In this document: piece by piece, positions 35,769-47,647 of the stretch
How positions within the stretch are numbered: the first letter of the stretch is position 1
Layout of the letters: each line of letters starts with the position of its first letter
NCBI GenBank assembly: GCA_028564705.1
Contig: JAPXFQ010001301.1
Coordinates: 682,001 to 746,000, forward strand
Source: Apricaphanius iberus
Taxonomy: Eukaryota > Chordata > Actinopteri > Cyprinodontiformes > Aphaniidae
Length of the DNA: 64,000 nt
Direction: 5' to 3'
The notes under the pieces: generated by a model
Database searches by the model: none
What the model was told of the DNA's origin: nothing
The model's input: only the letters and a program-made list of their open reading frames with translations
Translations under genes and position numbers: made by a program

Positions 35769-36161
35769 CAAAGATGGCATTAGAACTCCAGATGAGTAAA
35801 GCCGTGAGCAATGCAGATCCAGGTGAGACGCAGAGACAAGAAACTGTCGTCCGTCTGGTTGGATTATCTTCAGATGAGGTAGAGCAATTAAACAATATTT
35901 CTCTTTCTGAATGTAGTGATCAGATCCAGAAGTTGTTTAACTTTATTGAAAATCCCCCCAGAAATGCCCTTATTTCAGAGGTTTCTGCAACTCAACATTG
36001 TTATATCAGTTTAAATAAAGACTAGAAAATAAAATGTTTCTCCAGTTACAGATTAACCAACAGATGGCGCTGCAGAGAGAGAAGGCTGTAAAAGTCAAGC
36101 TTTCACAAGACGAGATGAGGATGCAGGAAGCTGAACTGGCAGTTCAACTTTTGAAAGAACG
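35769..36161 (+). CDS. Unidentified exon-like coding sequence with a coiled-coil piece
   Basis: I do not recognise this gene. An acceptor-like TTGTATTTCAG ends at 35768. The ATG at 35774 opens 84 codons (MALELQMSKAVSNADPGETQ, then VVRLVGLSSDEVEQLNNISL, CSDQIQKLFNFIEN) to a stop at about 36023. A second acceptor-like TTTCTCCAGTTACAG ends at 36049. The following 112 bp encode INQQMALQREKAVKVKLSQD and MRMQEAELAVQLLKER, strongly charged and helix-prone, and end at a consensus donor GTGAGT (36162). An internal GATCCAG/GTGAGA could be another donor near 35823. The arrangement looks like two exons of a plus-strand gene or a decayed retained copy. It lies inside the SKT intron just before an L2 LINE and may be an old gene fragment. 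Confidence 0.35.
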
Positions 36162-36439
36162 TGAGTTGAACAAGTCTTCAGTCCAGAAGGGGGAGAATTT
36201 TCACAATGTGGACTACATTGATAAATGCCAAACATTTTGGGGAAAACTTTGTCTCATCCCACTTTGGATGCAGTAGCTCGTCTTTCCAGGAATTTGGTCG
36301 GCTTTATTATTCCTTCAAAACACTGACAACCCAGGGTCCAGACCAGAAAGCAAAGACAAAGTTTAACCAACCTCTCTGCAGCTTCTGTACTCTTACTCAC
36401 CCATTACCTTATTGAAACAGTAGCTTGCATGCAGCCAGA
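36162..36439 (+). other. Sequence between the exon-like ORF and L2
   Basis: Open frames continue past the donor but show no recognisable similarity. Probably intron or decayed sequence. Confidence 0.3.
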
Positions 36440-38580
36440 ATCAAATTGATTAAAGGTTAATGTAACAAAATCAATGCTTAAATGTGGTTTATTGAACATA
36501 GAATCTCTCTCCTTAAATACTTTGTAAATGACTTCATTTGTGATGATCAAATAGATTTTCTTTTGCCTCATGGAAACCTGGATGCAGCAGTAGGATTATG
36601 CCAGTATAAATGAGTCAACTCTTTCCAATTATTTAAATTTTGACATTCCTAGAAGTACTGGAGGAGGGGTGCAACCAGATGTACTAATTAATCCCAAATT
36701 AATAGTTACAGTCCGTTAAATAATCCTTAGTTTTCCTTATCCAAATTACAAAACATTTAAACATTTTTGTCTGTGGTTTTGTATCATCCACCAGGGCCTT
36801 ACTTTCAATTCTTAGATCAGATCTCACATTTATCTGATTTAGTATGAAATACTGGTAATATCATTATAGTGAGAGATTTCAATCTTCATGTATGCTTTCC
36901 TAGACTAAATTGCCTTTACTAAAAAAGTAAAGGGACTCACCCACTCAGGTCACATACTTTGTACCTTGTACTGATGTGGGGCATTGAGTGTGAGAAACTT
37001 ACAGTCCTCCCACATCTGACAATTTCTTACCTTTTTTTATTTCGACTGACCTTCCCAAACTTGAAAGAAAGACTTGTTGCTGTAATTAAAACTTTACTTA
37101 AGAGATACTAACCTTCCTTTCGTAAAAAAATTCAGGTATGCGTGCATCAAAACAATAAGAACCTGTGTGGAAAAAATCCCTCGGGTTTCAGAACTCTGCA
37201 TATCACTGAAACAGCAATACTAAAGGTTTTTAATGATATTCTAATGACCTCAGATGAATAACTTGTGACTTTTCTGGTCTTGTTGGATCTCAGTGCAGCA
37301 AACACTAATCTGGTTTAAATCAATATTTGTCACAAAGATTCCAGTTTGTCCATGTAAATGATAAATCTTCACACTCAAGGCTTACTTGTGGAGAACCACA
37401 AGGCTCTGTGCGAGGAACAATTATTTTTTAACATATATATGCTTCTGACTGGTAAAATCATTAGGCAGCATGGGATAAATTTCTATAGTTATGCTGATAA
37501 TACACAACTATATTTATCCATAAATCCTGATGAATCCAGTTGGTTAGGAAGATTACAGGCATATATTAAAGATATATAAATCTGGATGTCTCTGAACGTT
37601 CTGCTTTTAAATTTTTATAAGATAGAAGTTGCAGTCTTTGGATCAGAAGGTTTAAAAAGGAAACTGCTTAGCCAATCACTATACCTGATGGCATTAAATT
37701 GGACTCTGGTTATAGCATACAGGACTTCTAAGTTATTTTTGACTAAGACATGACATTTAAATCCCATGATAAACAGATTTTTAGGATTTCCTCCTTTCAT
37801 CTCCAAAATATTGCCATAATTAGAAACATCCTGTCCAGGAGTGATGCAGAGAAACTAGTCCATGTATTTGTTACTTCAAGGCTGGACTACTTTAATTTTT
37901 TACTATCAGGAAGTCCACAAAATGCAATTAAAAGCCTTCAGTTGTTTGAAAATCATGCAACAAGTGTTCTGATGAATTTTAAAAAGAGAGATCACATTTT
38001 TCCTGGTATAGCTTCCTTACAATGACTCCCTGTTAAATCAAGAATATAATTTAAGGTTCTCCTTCTTGCATATAAAGCCCTAAAAAAATTACGCTTCATC
38101 ATACATCACAGACCTAATTATTCTTCATAAGAGGGCACTACACTCCAGACTATAGCTTTACAGGTGGTTCCTAAGATTTCTAAAAATAGAATGGGAGGCA
38201 GATATTTTAGTTATCAGACTCCTGCACTGTGGAACCAGTTTAGGGTAACATCCTTTTAAGTCCAGGTTTAAAACGTACCTTTTTAATTAAGCTTATACTT
38301 ATCGGTTTAGGATATCCTCTCTGTAGTTATGCTGCGATAGGCTCACAGGCTATAGGCTTAGATACTTTCCTTTACTCTCCTACTTACCTCTGATACTTTT
38401 CTCTTTTACTACTCTCCAGCTGCATTATTTCCTGTTATATCGACTGTTAAATTTTTTCTTCTTCTGTTTTTCTCTCTGTAGAAGCTACACCTATGAATGT
38501 ATTGAAACATTTTTTCTTGTACAGTGCCTTGAGATTAAATCTGTTGAGAATCTGCATTATAGAAATAAACGGAATTGGAT
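36440..38580 (+). pseudogene. L2 LINE, plus strand, decayed
   Basis: It begins with an endonuclease start (LLNIESLSLNTLTKDFICDD, about 36493). The reverse transcriptase region has SYADNTQLYLSINPDE at about 37487, where the second catalytic Asp is Asn. The C-terminal block at 37750-38025 (FHLQNIAIIRNILSRSDAEK, LVHVFVTSRLDYFNFLLSG) is typical of fish L2. The end is an L2-like tail (TGCCTTGAGATTAAATCTG, then AATAAACGGAATTGGATT) near 38525-38580. Much of the first half of the reverse transcriptase is missing. Confidence 0.8.
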
Positions 38581-38701
38581 TTTATGTTCATGATCTCTGA
38601 TCAACAAAGCCCACTAGCAGTGTCTCAACAGCAGCATTGCACCCTATAAGATAAAACATGGGCTGCTTTTGCGTTACATGGTTCCTATCTGATGACGTTT
38701 A

Positions 38702-39273
38702 TATACACTTCTTAAAAAATAAAGGGAGCATAACACATCCTAGATCTGAATGAATTAAATATTCTTATTAAATGCTTTGCTCTTTATATAGCTGAACATG
38801 CTGAAAATGAAATACCATCAAAATTATCAATGGAAATCAAATATTTCAACCCATGGAGATGTGGATTTGGGTCGCACTCAAATTTGAAGTGAAAAAACAC
38901 ACTACCGGCTGATCCAGCTTTGATATAATGTCCTTAAAACAAGTCAAAATGAGGTCAGTAGTGCGTGCGGCCTCCACATGCCTGTATGACCTCCCAACAA
39001 CGCCTGGGCATGCCCCTGATGAGGTGGTGAATTGTCTACTGAGCGATCTCCTTCCATACCTGGACTAAAGCATCTGCAAACTCCTGGACGGTCTGTGGTT
39101 CAATGTGGCATTCTTAGATGGAGCAAGAAATAATGACCTAGATGTGTTCAACTGGATTCAGGTCTGGGCAATAGGTGGGCCAGTCCATAGTATCAATGCC
39201 TTCATCTTGCAGGAACTGCTGACACACTCCCGCCACATGAGGTGTAGCATTATTTTGCATAAGAAGGAACTAG
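38702..39273 (-). pseudogene. Tc1/mariner-type transposase 3' part
   Basis: Minus-strand codons starting near 39265 read LMQNNATPHVAGVCQQFLQD, then DWPTYCPDLNPVEHI, then PRRCWEVIQACGG. This is the DD34E-type catalytic region of a common fish Tc1/mariner family. The usual Asp of the DNA-R/T-PH block is Asn and the Glu of NPVEH is kept. The left end, ATACACTTCTTAAAAAATAA at 38702, looks like the terminal sequence. The right side is cut at 39273 by a different repeat, so the N-terminal half is missing. Confidence 0.75.
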
Positions 39274-39345
39274 GGCTGCCACAAATGATTATTTTGATAA
39301 TCAACTAATCATCTGTTATTTTGCCAAATAGTCAACTAATCAATT
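39274..39345. repeat. hAT-type repeat terminus
   Basis: TAGGGCTGCCACAAATGATT followed by ATAATCAACTAATCATCTG resembles the ends of widespread fish hAT non-autonomous elements (TAGGGCTGCAACAAACGATT type). It is broken by the next repeat after about 70 bp. Confidence 0.5.
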
Positions 39346-39690
39346 CAATCAATCAATTGATCAAACTTTATTTATAAAACGCTTTTCCAACCACAAAAGC
39401 TTCTCAAAGTGCTTTACAGGTTAAAAGGACCCCACAAACCCCACCCTTCCCAAACCCAAAATAAAATCATCATCACATCAATAACCCCCCCCCCCCTCCC
39501 CCCAACCCATCTACCACACACACACATAAAAGCAACAGCAACCAAAAGCAACAAAGGGCTGAGTACCAATGAGCCAGGAAACATCATCATGTGAACCATC
39601 TGCTTCAGCAGCAGCAGATCAACAGCAGCAACCAAGGCACTGACCCAGTGGGCCCAGAGGAGGGAGGGATGGTACCCCACCTCCACCTCT
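39346..39690. repeat. Dispersed repeat with CAATCAATCAA start and poly(C)
   Basis: A CAATCAATCAATTGATCAAA start, AAACGCTTTTCC and AAAGTGCTTTACAGG words, a C-rich run at 39485-39505, and a CAGCAGCAGC tract at 39606-39625. It resembles the 3' tail of fish LINE or SINE families and joins the reverse transcriptase end of the next L2. Confidence 0.5.
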
Positions 39691-39694
39691 CTGA

Positions 39695-42600
39695 ACCTCA
39701 GGACCGATAACTAAAACTTCAGTTTTGTCCTGGTTGAGCTGGAGAAAGTTTTCTGCCATCCAGGATCTAATGTCTAAAATGCAGTTAAAAAGTGCATCCA
39801 TTGACCGTGTGTCATCAAGAGACATGGAGATGTACAACTGTGTATCATCAGCATAACTATGAAAGTTAACTCCATGTCTTCTGATAACACTGCCAAGAGG
39901 GAGCATATAAAGGTTAAAAAGCACTGGGCCTAAAACTGAACCCTGGGGCACACCACATGTGATCGTATGGACCTTAGAGGAACAGGCATCTAAACTTACC
40001 ATAAAAGTCCTGTCTGTGAGATATGATGTGAACCATTTTTGAACAGCACCAGAGAGGCCAATCTGTTTTAAATTAGTTAAAATAGTGTGGTCTACTGTAA
40101 AGGCAGCACTTAGATACAGTAGAACCAACACTGTCACCTTCCTAGTGTCATGGTTTAGTCTAAAATCATTTCCATCCAGTGTTTCCTCTGGTGAAGGCAG
40201 ACACTCAGATTAGTTTAAAACCATGTTAGTTTGAGAGGATAAAATATTACATCTGATGGTGTCTACCTTCCCTCTGAAGGTGTCTGCAAACTCCTCACAG
40301 AGTGTTTGAGGGGGTTTACTGAAAAGTTTTAGAGGAATGATTAAGAATGTTGTCAGTGGTAGAAAACAGAATTTTTGGATTATTTTTATGTTCTGAGATA
40401 ATTCTGGAAAAGTATGTATTTCTGGAATTTCTTGAAGCGCTATTGTATGATTTGAGATGTTCTATCTATATCTGATGATTTATTGTGATTTTATTTTTCC
40501 TCGATTTCCTATCGTTTTTCCATGTTACTGTACGTTTTGACTGTATGTTTACAACTTTAAGTGGAGCCAGCAGGTCGAGAGCAGATTTAAGCCTACTGTT
40601 AAAATCTTTCACAATAAAATCACAGGGGGCAGGTAAAGGTACAGTAGGGAACTTTTTAAAAACTTCAAGAAAACCTGCAGCCACTTCAGGGGTTAGATTA
40701 CGCTTCCTGACAGTTCTCACAGAGGTTTCTAATTGGATAAAACTGGAGATTCTGAAAACCACAGAGTAGTGGTCAGAGACAGCCAAGTCAACAACAGAGG
40801 AGACGCTAGTGGACAGGCCATACATGATGACCAAATCCAGGGTGTGTTTTCTGTTATGAGTCGGCTGCATGACATGGCTAAAATTCAAATATTTAAAAAA
40901 TCTGTTGATAAAATATCTAAAAGGTTATCTATATTAAGATTAAAATCACCAGCTAAAATTAGTCTTTCATAGGAGTTGTGTAAAATTGATAAAAACTTGA
41001 CCTGCATTCCTTTTCGGTGGCCTATAAACTGTGACACATAAAATCTGAGGAGTGTTAAAACAGAGACAGTGTATTCAAAGGTGGTAAAATGAAATAATAA
41101 ATAAATAAAACAGGTTTGAAAATAAACAATGAAGATTATTGTCTAAAATCCAATCATTTATCATAAATGTTTTATTCAGCAGAGAGCGAACATTTAAAAG
41201 AGCCATATTAATAGTGGTTGGTGATGGAGTGACTGTATGATTTACTGGAGTTGGGATTTTTAGTAACAGTTGAAGATTATTTGGGTTGCATTTGTTCAGT
41301 TTATGATTATTTGTTCGCTCTCTGCTGACAATAACAGGTATGAATGAAGTGGGACAAGATCCAAGTCTGATATATGAGTTACTGTTACAATCAGGGGTGA
41401 GTTTATAGGAACAGGGACCAGTTTCACATCAGGATGTGGTGGATGGGGCAGAGAGGGCAGGAGCAGTTGGGGCCAGTGTGGACGACAGGGGTGGGCGAGG
41501 GTTTGCCAGTCTTAGTGCCAGCATGCGTGTTCCTTGTCTGTTTAGATGTAGTCCATCTGGCCCCAAAAATTGACTCCTTCCCCAGAAAATGTTAAAATTG
41601 TCTATAAAACCAATATTGTGAATCGCGGTGGCAGAGGAAAGCCAGGTGTTTAGAGACAGGAGCCTGCTTAAACGACGTATTCCTCTGCTGATAGTGGGAA
41701 TGGGGCCAGAAATAAAAACAAATAGGTTTGTCTTTTAAAAGATGAATAAAATCCAGTTTTAAGAGCTCAGACTGCTGTTTGCGAATGTCATTGGTACCAG
41801 CATGAATTATAACTTTACTCACGGAGGGGTGGCGCTGGATGGAGTCCAGAATCTGTTCGGAAATGTCCTTTACTATAGCTCCAGGAAAACAAAGAGTAAC
41901 AGCTCCTCTCATCCTAATGTGCCGGATAATAGAATCTCCAATTAGGAGAGTGCTGGGGGGATGGTGTGCAGGCTGCTGCTGGGCAGAAGATCCCCCAATG
42001 TCCAGGGCCTGCTGGACGTTGGGCAGCTTGGCTTTCGCAGGAGTGCAGCGATGTTAAGTGAGCGCAGAGGGCTCATTTCATGTAGTCCTGGGTTTGGCGC
42101 GACCTGCGTGGTTGCCAGAGTCCGACTGCTGCTCCGACTGCTGGGAGGGGATGGGCGGCAGTCCTGTGGAGCTGCTGGTCTTTGGCGTGGTCGGAAGGAT
42201 GGTCAGAGGAGGAAAGTTGTCCCCCAGGGCACTGAAAAGGTTTGACAGCGGAAAGCTGGGTGGAGGAGAGCAGGGACAGCCGCCCCGGGCGCCCCCATCG
42301 CGACCAGGCCCGACCGTCGACCACGCGCCCTGGGGCACCGGAGTGGAGCTAAGGGGGGCTTTTGGTTTAGCCCCCTGCTGGAACCAGTGCTCCTTCTCTG
42401 CCGTAGTTGTTATATCTCCGCTGGCGTTCGTCTATCCGAGTCGGCCTGGAGACCCAGTGATGGATTCCCCCTCTGCCACTTCACCGGGCTGGCAGGAGAT
42501 TGTGTCGGCCAGCTGGGCGCTGGTGGGAGCAGCGAAAGTCTGGCCAAAGATGATCGAGTGTAAAGTAGAGATCCTCCACTCCAGTTCCAAGATTTTCTTC

Positions 42601-42890
42601 TTTAGCCTGACACAACCATCAAACCCGGAGTTACAGGTAGTGGAGGCATGATGAAGGTAGCAGCAGTCCAAGCTCTGATTAAAAATGCGTCCGATAAAAG
42701 ATAACTCGCTAAAAGTTAAAAAACGGTTAAAACTAGTCATATGAAAAGAATTAAAAAGCAAACAGTCAAAAAGAATTATAAAAAACGTTAAAACCGTGTT
42801 GGAGAGACTGAGCTGGAAGGGGGAATCTGGATGCCGACGCATACGTATTGTATCTTTTCGCAACAGCTGCTCAAATCTATAAATAGCTTC
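39695..42890 (-). pseudogene. Long L2 LINE copy, minus strand
   Basis: The most complete L2 here. In 5'-3' order on the minus strand: an ORF at 42863-42432 with a helix-prone RLKKKILELEWRISTL; an SGNH/GDSL-hydrolase-like segment at 41912-41592 (SVSKVIIHAGTNDIRKQQSE); endonuclease at 40888-40466 (HTLDLVIMYGLS, VVDLAVSDHYSVVF); and reverse transcriptase at 40137-39690 (VLVLLYLSAAFTVDHTIL, TCGVPQGSVLGPVLFNLYML, FHSYADDTQLYIS with both Asp). Codons between the endonuclease and the reverse transcriptase (40140-40460) are broken, and the front of the reverse transcriptase is lost. The GC-rich section at 41950-42360 belongs to its 5' coding part. Confidence 0.8.
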
Positions 42891-45880
42891 CAGCTGGAAG
42901 TGTTTTTTTCTAATTATGTGCTATCTAAAATACTGATAGTTAAAAGTGATCACCTATTCAACATTTATGAACTAATTACAGATATCAATACAAGTAATTA
43001 ACTACATTTTCCATTTAATATATAAATTCACTTTGTTCAGTCCTTCATAGTTTTTCCGCTCATGACACCAACGGTATATTTGACTGCTGCCATAAACAGA
43101 AATAAATGAGCCAGCTATGTGCAGTCTTCCACAAATGCCGCGACCATCCACCTATGCTTTGATGTCTTGTAGACAGCAGCACCGCTACGCTCTCTGCTTT
43201 GAACGGATCAGAACCAGCGACAATCCAGGCTCTGGTGACATGAGAGAAAAGCTGCGATAAATAATAAACCTGAAAATTTATATCGATCTATGTTTCAGAT
43301 AGAACACGCAAAGCTGACATGTTCGGCTAAAAGAGGATGTTCAGTCAGCCTACTGTTGGTGTTAAAGTTAGCAGCTAACGTGATGATTAGCTTAGCGAGG
43401 TAACTGTCCCCGTTCCTCTTCGTAGTCAGCTGCATCAATCTTCCTGTTAAGATACTGGAGCATCATCATTGTCCTACCACGGTAAGCAGGTTCCATTTTG
43501 TGGATTTTGAATTCCACATGCTTCTGTACAATTTTTATCAAACACTCCTAAACATTGGAGCGCAGTTGTTGGCAGATTTTTGCACAAGCCCAGTGTTACC
43601 ATGGCTGATCCTGATTCCCACTGCTGCGCATGTTTGTCAGGGGATGAGAGGCAATTATACAACTGTCCCTGATTCCCAAACTTTGGCTGAAGTGCCACTT
43701 AATTCCTGTCTTCAGTGTGGTAGTAGAGCGCAGACTTAGCCACTAGAACATCATCTAAACCCCCTATGAGAAGTCATCTCTTTGAGGCAAAAATCCAAAA
43801 CCTCATGACAATAACCTCTGTAGCGCTTGCACTCCAGACATTTGATTACACACAAGTGAGCATTTCAGTTCCATTAGGACTGGGAGGAGGATGTGAGGCT
43901 GTGTGTTCAAGCCACTGGTAAACTGTTCGCATTTTAAAAGCAACTGTTTAATTTCAGTATATATATGTAGTTCTCTGTTCAGGTTGTTCATTCTAAAAAT
44001 ATCTAGCGCGAGCTCTGGCATTACTGGACAGGAAGATAACAGTAGTGTGCTGGCTGCTGCCATCAGCCATTGCTGGAATCATGTCCATAGAACAGTAATA
44101 AATCGTCTATAATGTTAAAGTAGTCAGTCTGACTAGAAAAGCACTTCATTCCAAGTTCAGTCCATTTACAAATGTTATTAGGTCTCCAGATCTTTCTGTT
44201 GAGAGAAAACAGCACTAAGTAATTCTGCAGTTTGTCAGTCTCGTTTTGTGCAAAATTGCCTTTTACAAAAACGGCAGTATTTTATTGTTTCTTCTTTGAC
44301 TTTGTGTGATGTATGCAATGTAAGCAATGTTCTGTTAATATGATGAAATTAATTCATATAAACTGCCCTTAAAGGAAATGAGCAGGATGCATCAGGTGAT
44401 TTGTTGTCTTACTGTACTCTCCTGCAGTCATGCTGCTCTAATAAATTAGAACTGGTTGGTCAGGTTATTATGACTCACCTCAGTGTATTAGCATATGTCT
44501 CATGCAATCATAGATTGCTGTGTTATTTATGTTGGAAAAGCTCTCTGTGTACACTGCTGAACTACATCAGGCAAAGAGCAATGTTCTAAATGAGGTTTAC
44601 TGTAAAACTTATAATCAGTTTTGAGAAATGAAGTGCAAAATTACCTCAGTTAACAAAAATCTAGTTTGACAACATGACACACGTCTCAACGAAACATCTT
44701 GTTTTCCCACAGGTGAATACACTGATGTGTTCTGGATACAAGGAAATCCTCTTCCCGATTTAGTACCCCACACAGACAACAAGCACACATTTTCTAATGC
44801 TGTCACTTCTACAGTTGCTGTCTTGTGTTGCTACTTTATTGATTTTATGTTGTAATTAAATACCTGTCATTCCTTAATGCCTCATTCCGGTTTTCTTCGG
44901 TACTACTTACCTGCAGAGAAGGAGAACATCAGCATAGGGAGTTGTTTCTAAGAGCTAATATTTCACTTTAAGTGGATAAAATTCCTTCTTCGTGTTTTCT
45001 TGATCCTCATGGGAACAACTGTTCTGTGTGTACACAGCTTGTTTCTGTATCTCTGCCAGAGCCCAACTCCGCTTCTGGTTCTCAGCCACTCTCTGTCACT
45101 AGAGTGCTGTACTACACAGCTCCACCTTTGCTAATAATGCTGGCTGTACCTGTCTGTCAGGCACATAAAGAGCGACTTGTCAACTTCATGGAATGACTCA
45201 TTAAGCAAGTTAGGACATCGCCTGTCAGTGGCCTTCTGTCAGCACACTGAAACCCTCTTTGATTACTAACAAAACACAGACAGTACAAAAACACACCAGT
45301 ATAGTGGCATTTAAAGGTGCCTGCCCCTGCAGTAAAACTATAGACATGCCCATCCTTACATGCTCAATGACCCTTGGCACTACACAGACTGAAGTCATAG
45401 GGAGGTAAGAGGTGGGAAAGAGATTTCTAGTTCCTCCAGAATACTCAGAGGTAGATGTTTTTGTAGTGAAATCAGTATGTAGACTAGTTAAAAACAAATC
45501 ATACATAATCTTTAGAACCCCCCCCTCCCCCCTTTCAGATCACTGATTGGTAAAGATACTACCCAAAGATGCACCCAAGGGCAGGCAATCAAGAAGTCAG
45601 GAATAATAATCAGACTAAGGCTTCCTTTTAGTTGTCCAAAAGGGCTTCAAAACATCACTTGGGACATTTAAGAAACAATCAGGACACCTAAAAAAAAAGC
45701 AAGAAAATGTGTGCTCTAAGCCCACACTGTGGTCAGTAACAGTCAGCTGCAGGAGGAGATTACAAATGGAAACCAAATGCCTCACTAAGATAAGAAACTC
45801 GTCATGGTTTTAAGTATTTAGTTGTTTATTTGTATATAGTTTCGGTTTGCTCATAAAACCCACAAACACAGGAATAAAAA
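42891..45880. other. Intron, no gene seen
   Basis: No coding similarity recognised in either strand. The part just right of L2 (42900-43430) may continue the hAT-type repeat seen at 39274-39345, if L2 and its neighbour were inserted into it, but I could not prove this. Confidence 0.4.
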
Positions 45881-46310
45881 AATCACAAAAAATGTGACAT
45901 TCCAATATTTTCAGTACTTGATTGGGAATTCCTTTGTCTTATTCACTGCCTTGATGAAACCAGCCTGTGGCATTGCCTGGGAGTTATGGAAGCCCAGATT
46001 TCAATGATCCTTGCTGTCAGCTCTTCTTTGTTTTTGGGTCTGGTGCCCCTCATTTTCCTCTTGATAATACTCAATAGATTTTGAATAGAGTTTAGGTCCG
46101 ATTAGTTGGCTGTGATGGCATGGGCAGCAAACCAGGGCAGTGGCCAGGTCCTGCTGAAAGATGAAATCTGCATCTCCATACAGGTCATAAGCAAAAGGAA
46201 TCATGAAGTCCTCTAAAACATTCTGGTTGACTGATGTGTTGATTTTGGATTTAAGAAACCAGAGTTTATCAACACCTGCACCCCAAATCATGACTGACAC
46301 TCGGCCTCAA
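45880..46310 (-). pseudogene. Tc1-like transposase fragment
   Basis: Minus-strand codons from 46300 read MSVMIWGAGVDKLWFLKSK, then DLYGDADFIFQQDLATA, where the Asp of QQD is the second catalytic residue. A frame-shifted remainder follows with HSQLIGPKLYSKSIEYYQEE-like codons. The end near 45910 (FIKAVNKTKEFPIKY) matches the C-terminus of this fish family. The N-terminal DNA-binding part is absent, and no terminal repeats were identified. Confidence 0.75.
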
Positions 46311-46325
46311 ACAACTTGGGTTCTG

Positions 46326-46590
46326 TTCATTTCAATTTAATTAAGTTTATTTATATAGCACCAATTAAAAACAGATGTCATTTTATGGCACGTTACAAGT
46401 AATTTCAGTACAATTATACAAACATTCCAGTCAGTTAAAAGAGTTTAATGTAAGGAATTCCAGCAGATTGTGTCTAGTCATCGATATGAGGTTGACTCCA
46501 ATCACAGCAATCCCTCAGTAATCCCTCATACTGGGAAAGCATTTAGTGACAGTTGCGAGGAAGAAATCTTCTTTAAATTGAACCTGGCAT
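46326..46590 (+). repeat. Dispersed repeat family, copy 1
   Basis: TTCAATTTAATTAAGTTTAT then ATATAGCACCAATT, CAAACATTCCAGTCAGTTAA, AGCAGATTG and AATCCCTCATACTG words. The same order recurs at 54390-54600 (reverse), 55390-55790 (two copies) and 63486-64000. It is the common fish repeat that starts TCAATTCAATTTTATTTATA. Confidence 0.75.
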
Positions 46591-46719
46591 GAAATTTGCA
46601 TCTTTTTGTTCCCCCAGCCTGCCTACGGCCCTTAAGGGGTTAAAATTACTGATTAGTCTTTCCTTTGTCCCGGGATATGTCTGCCTACATAGTGAAATTA
46701 GCACTCAGAAACGGGCTGT

Positions 46720-47142
46720 TTGGGAGCTCAGCATATGACGACACGTTTCGGCATATTACGTGTTGAGTTCCAGCCAATTAACCCCTTCCGTGAACTACAC
46801 CCTGCAAGTCCATCCCTCCGCGGCTTGGAGAGCTACGGTAACAGGCAAACAACAAACCGACAGCATCCAAACTGCACTGTACCTGGGTGTACAAAAGAGA
46901 ACATAAATCTTTTTGTCCTCCCCACTTCTGAGCCACTGAAAAGCTTGTGGATAGATTTTATGTATGCAGGGAAAGTGCCAGACCGACTTCCCGAAGCGTG
47001 TGGTAGTTTGTGGCAAACATTTCTAGGTCAACTGTTTTTTCCAACTTGGGACAATACAGCAGAAGATTCGCAGATCGTCTTAAACTTCTACCAGGATCAA
47101 TACCAACTCTCCGTGAACCAGCAAATATCCCTGTACAAGTAA
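46720..47142 (+). pseudogene. THAP-type zinc-finger exon, frameshifted
   Basis: The open frame contains CTVPGCTKENINLFVLPTS and SLWIDFMYAGKVPDRLP, which fits the first Cys pair, the Pro and the invariant Trp of a THAP DNA-binding domain. The rest of the domain is present but in the other two frames: VVVCGKHF (the Cys-x2-His pair) at about 46998-47024, then FSNLGQYSRRFADRLKLLPG followed by SIPTL at about 47035-47115. Two frame changes, one at a T-run near 47032, and a TAG separate them. The last frame runs into a GTAAGC donor-like site at about 47139, so it looks like a first exon. THAP domains occur in host transcription factors and in P-element-type transposases; which this was cannot be told. 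Confidence 0.6.
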
Positions 47143-47568
47143 GCATATTTTCTCAATAATGTCCTTCAGCTGTTAGTAGACATTATGGCATTGTTTGAGT
47201 TGTTCGCTTTACATTTAGCTTTATAGCTAACATTCCGAATAATCTTCACAGCTAATACCCCAGTTTGTTTATGTAGCATTGGTGCTAGTATGCTTTTATT
47301 TGGGGGAAAAAAGATTATATATTATAGTTGAACATTGGAAATATCGTTAGAGACTCACTGACCGAGGTGAAGCGCATAGCCTAGGCCCCGCCCTCCGAAA
47401 CCCGGTCGTTCTGTGCTAATGCTAACAGAAGGGCTACCTCGTCACACCTGCAATTCTACAACAAGGCTGAATTACGGCAAGCGATCCTTTGATATAGTAT
47501 TAAGGTATTTAGAGTGTGGCTAAAAAGGGCTGGAACGTTGCGTGGAATTTCATGCCAGTTCTACTATA

Positions 47569-47625
47569 ACAGAAAGAAACCTCCAGCAGAACCTGGCTCA
47601 TTACAAGCGGCCATCTGCCAAGACC
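47569..47625 (+). repeat. Short piece of the dispersed repeat family
   Basis: GAAACCTCCAGCAGAACCTG then GCTCATTACAAGCGGCCATC matches the 3' section of the repeat at 63486-64000. Confidence 0.6.
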
Positions 47626-47647
47626 ATATGGGGGTTTGAGACCACAG

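Noticed and set aside
42058..42651. 197-codon plus-strand open frame
   Set aside because: It is GC-rich and lies opposite the 5' coding part of the minus-strand L2. No domain is recognisable, so it is a shadow frame.
43474..44112. Several overlapping short open frames on both strands
   Set aside because: No motif, no splice signals and no similarity recognised; they look like chance frames.
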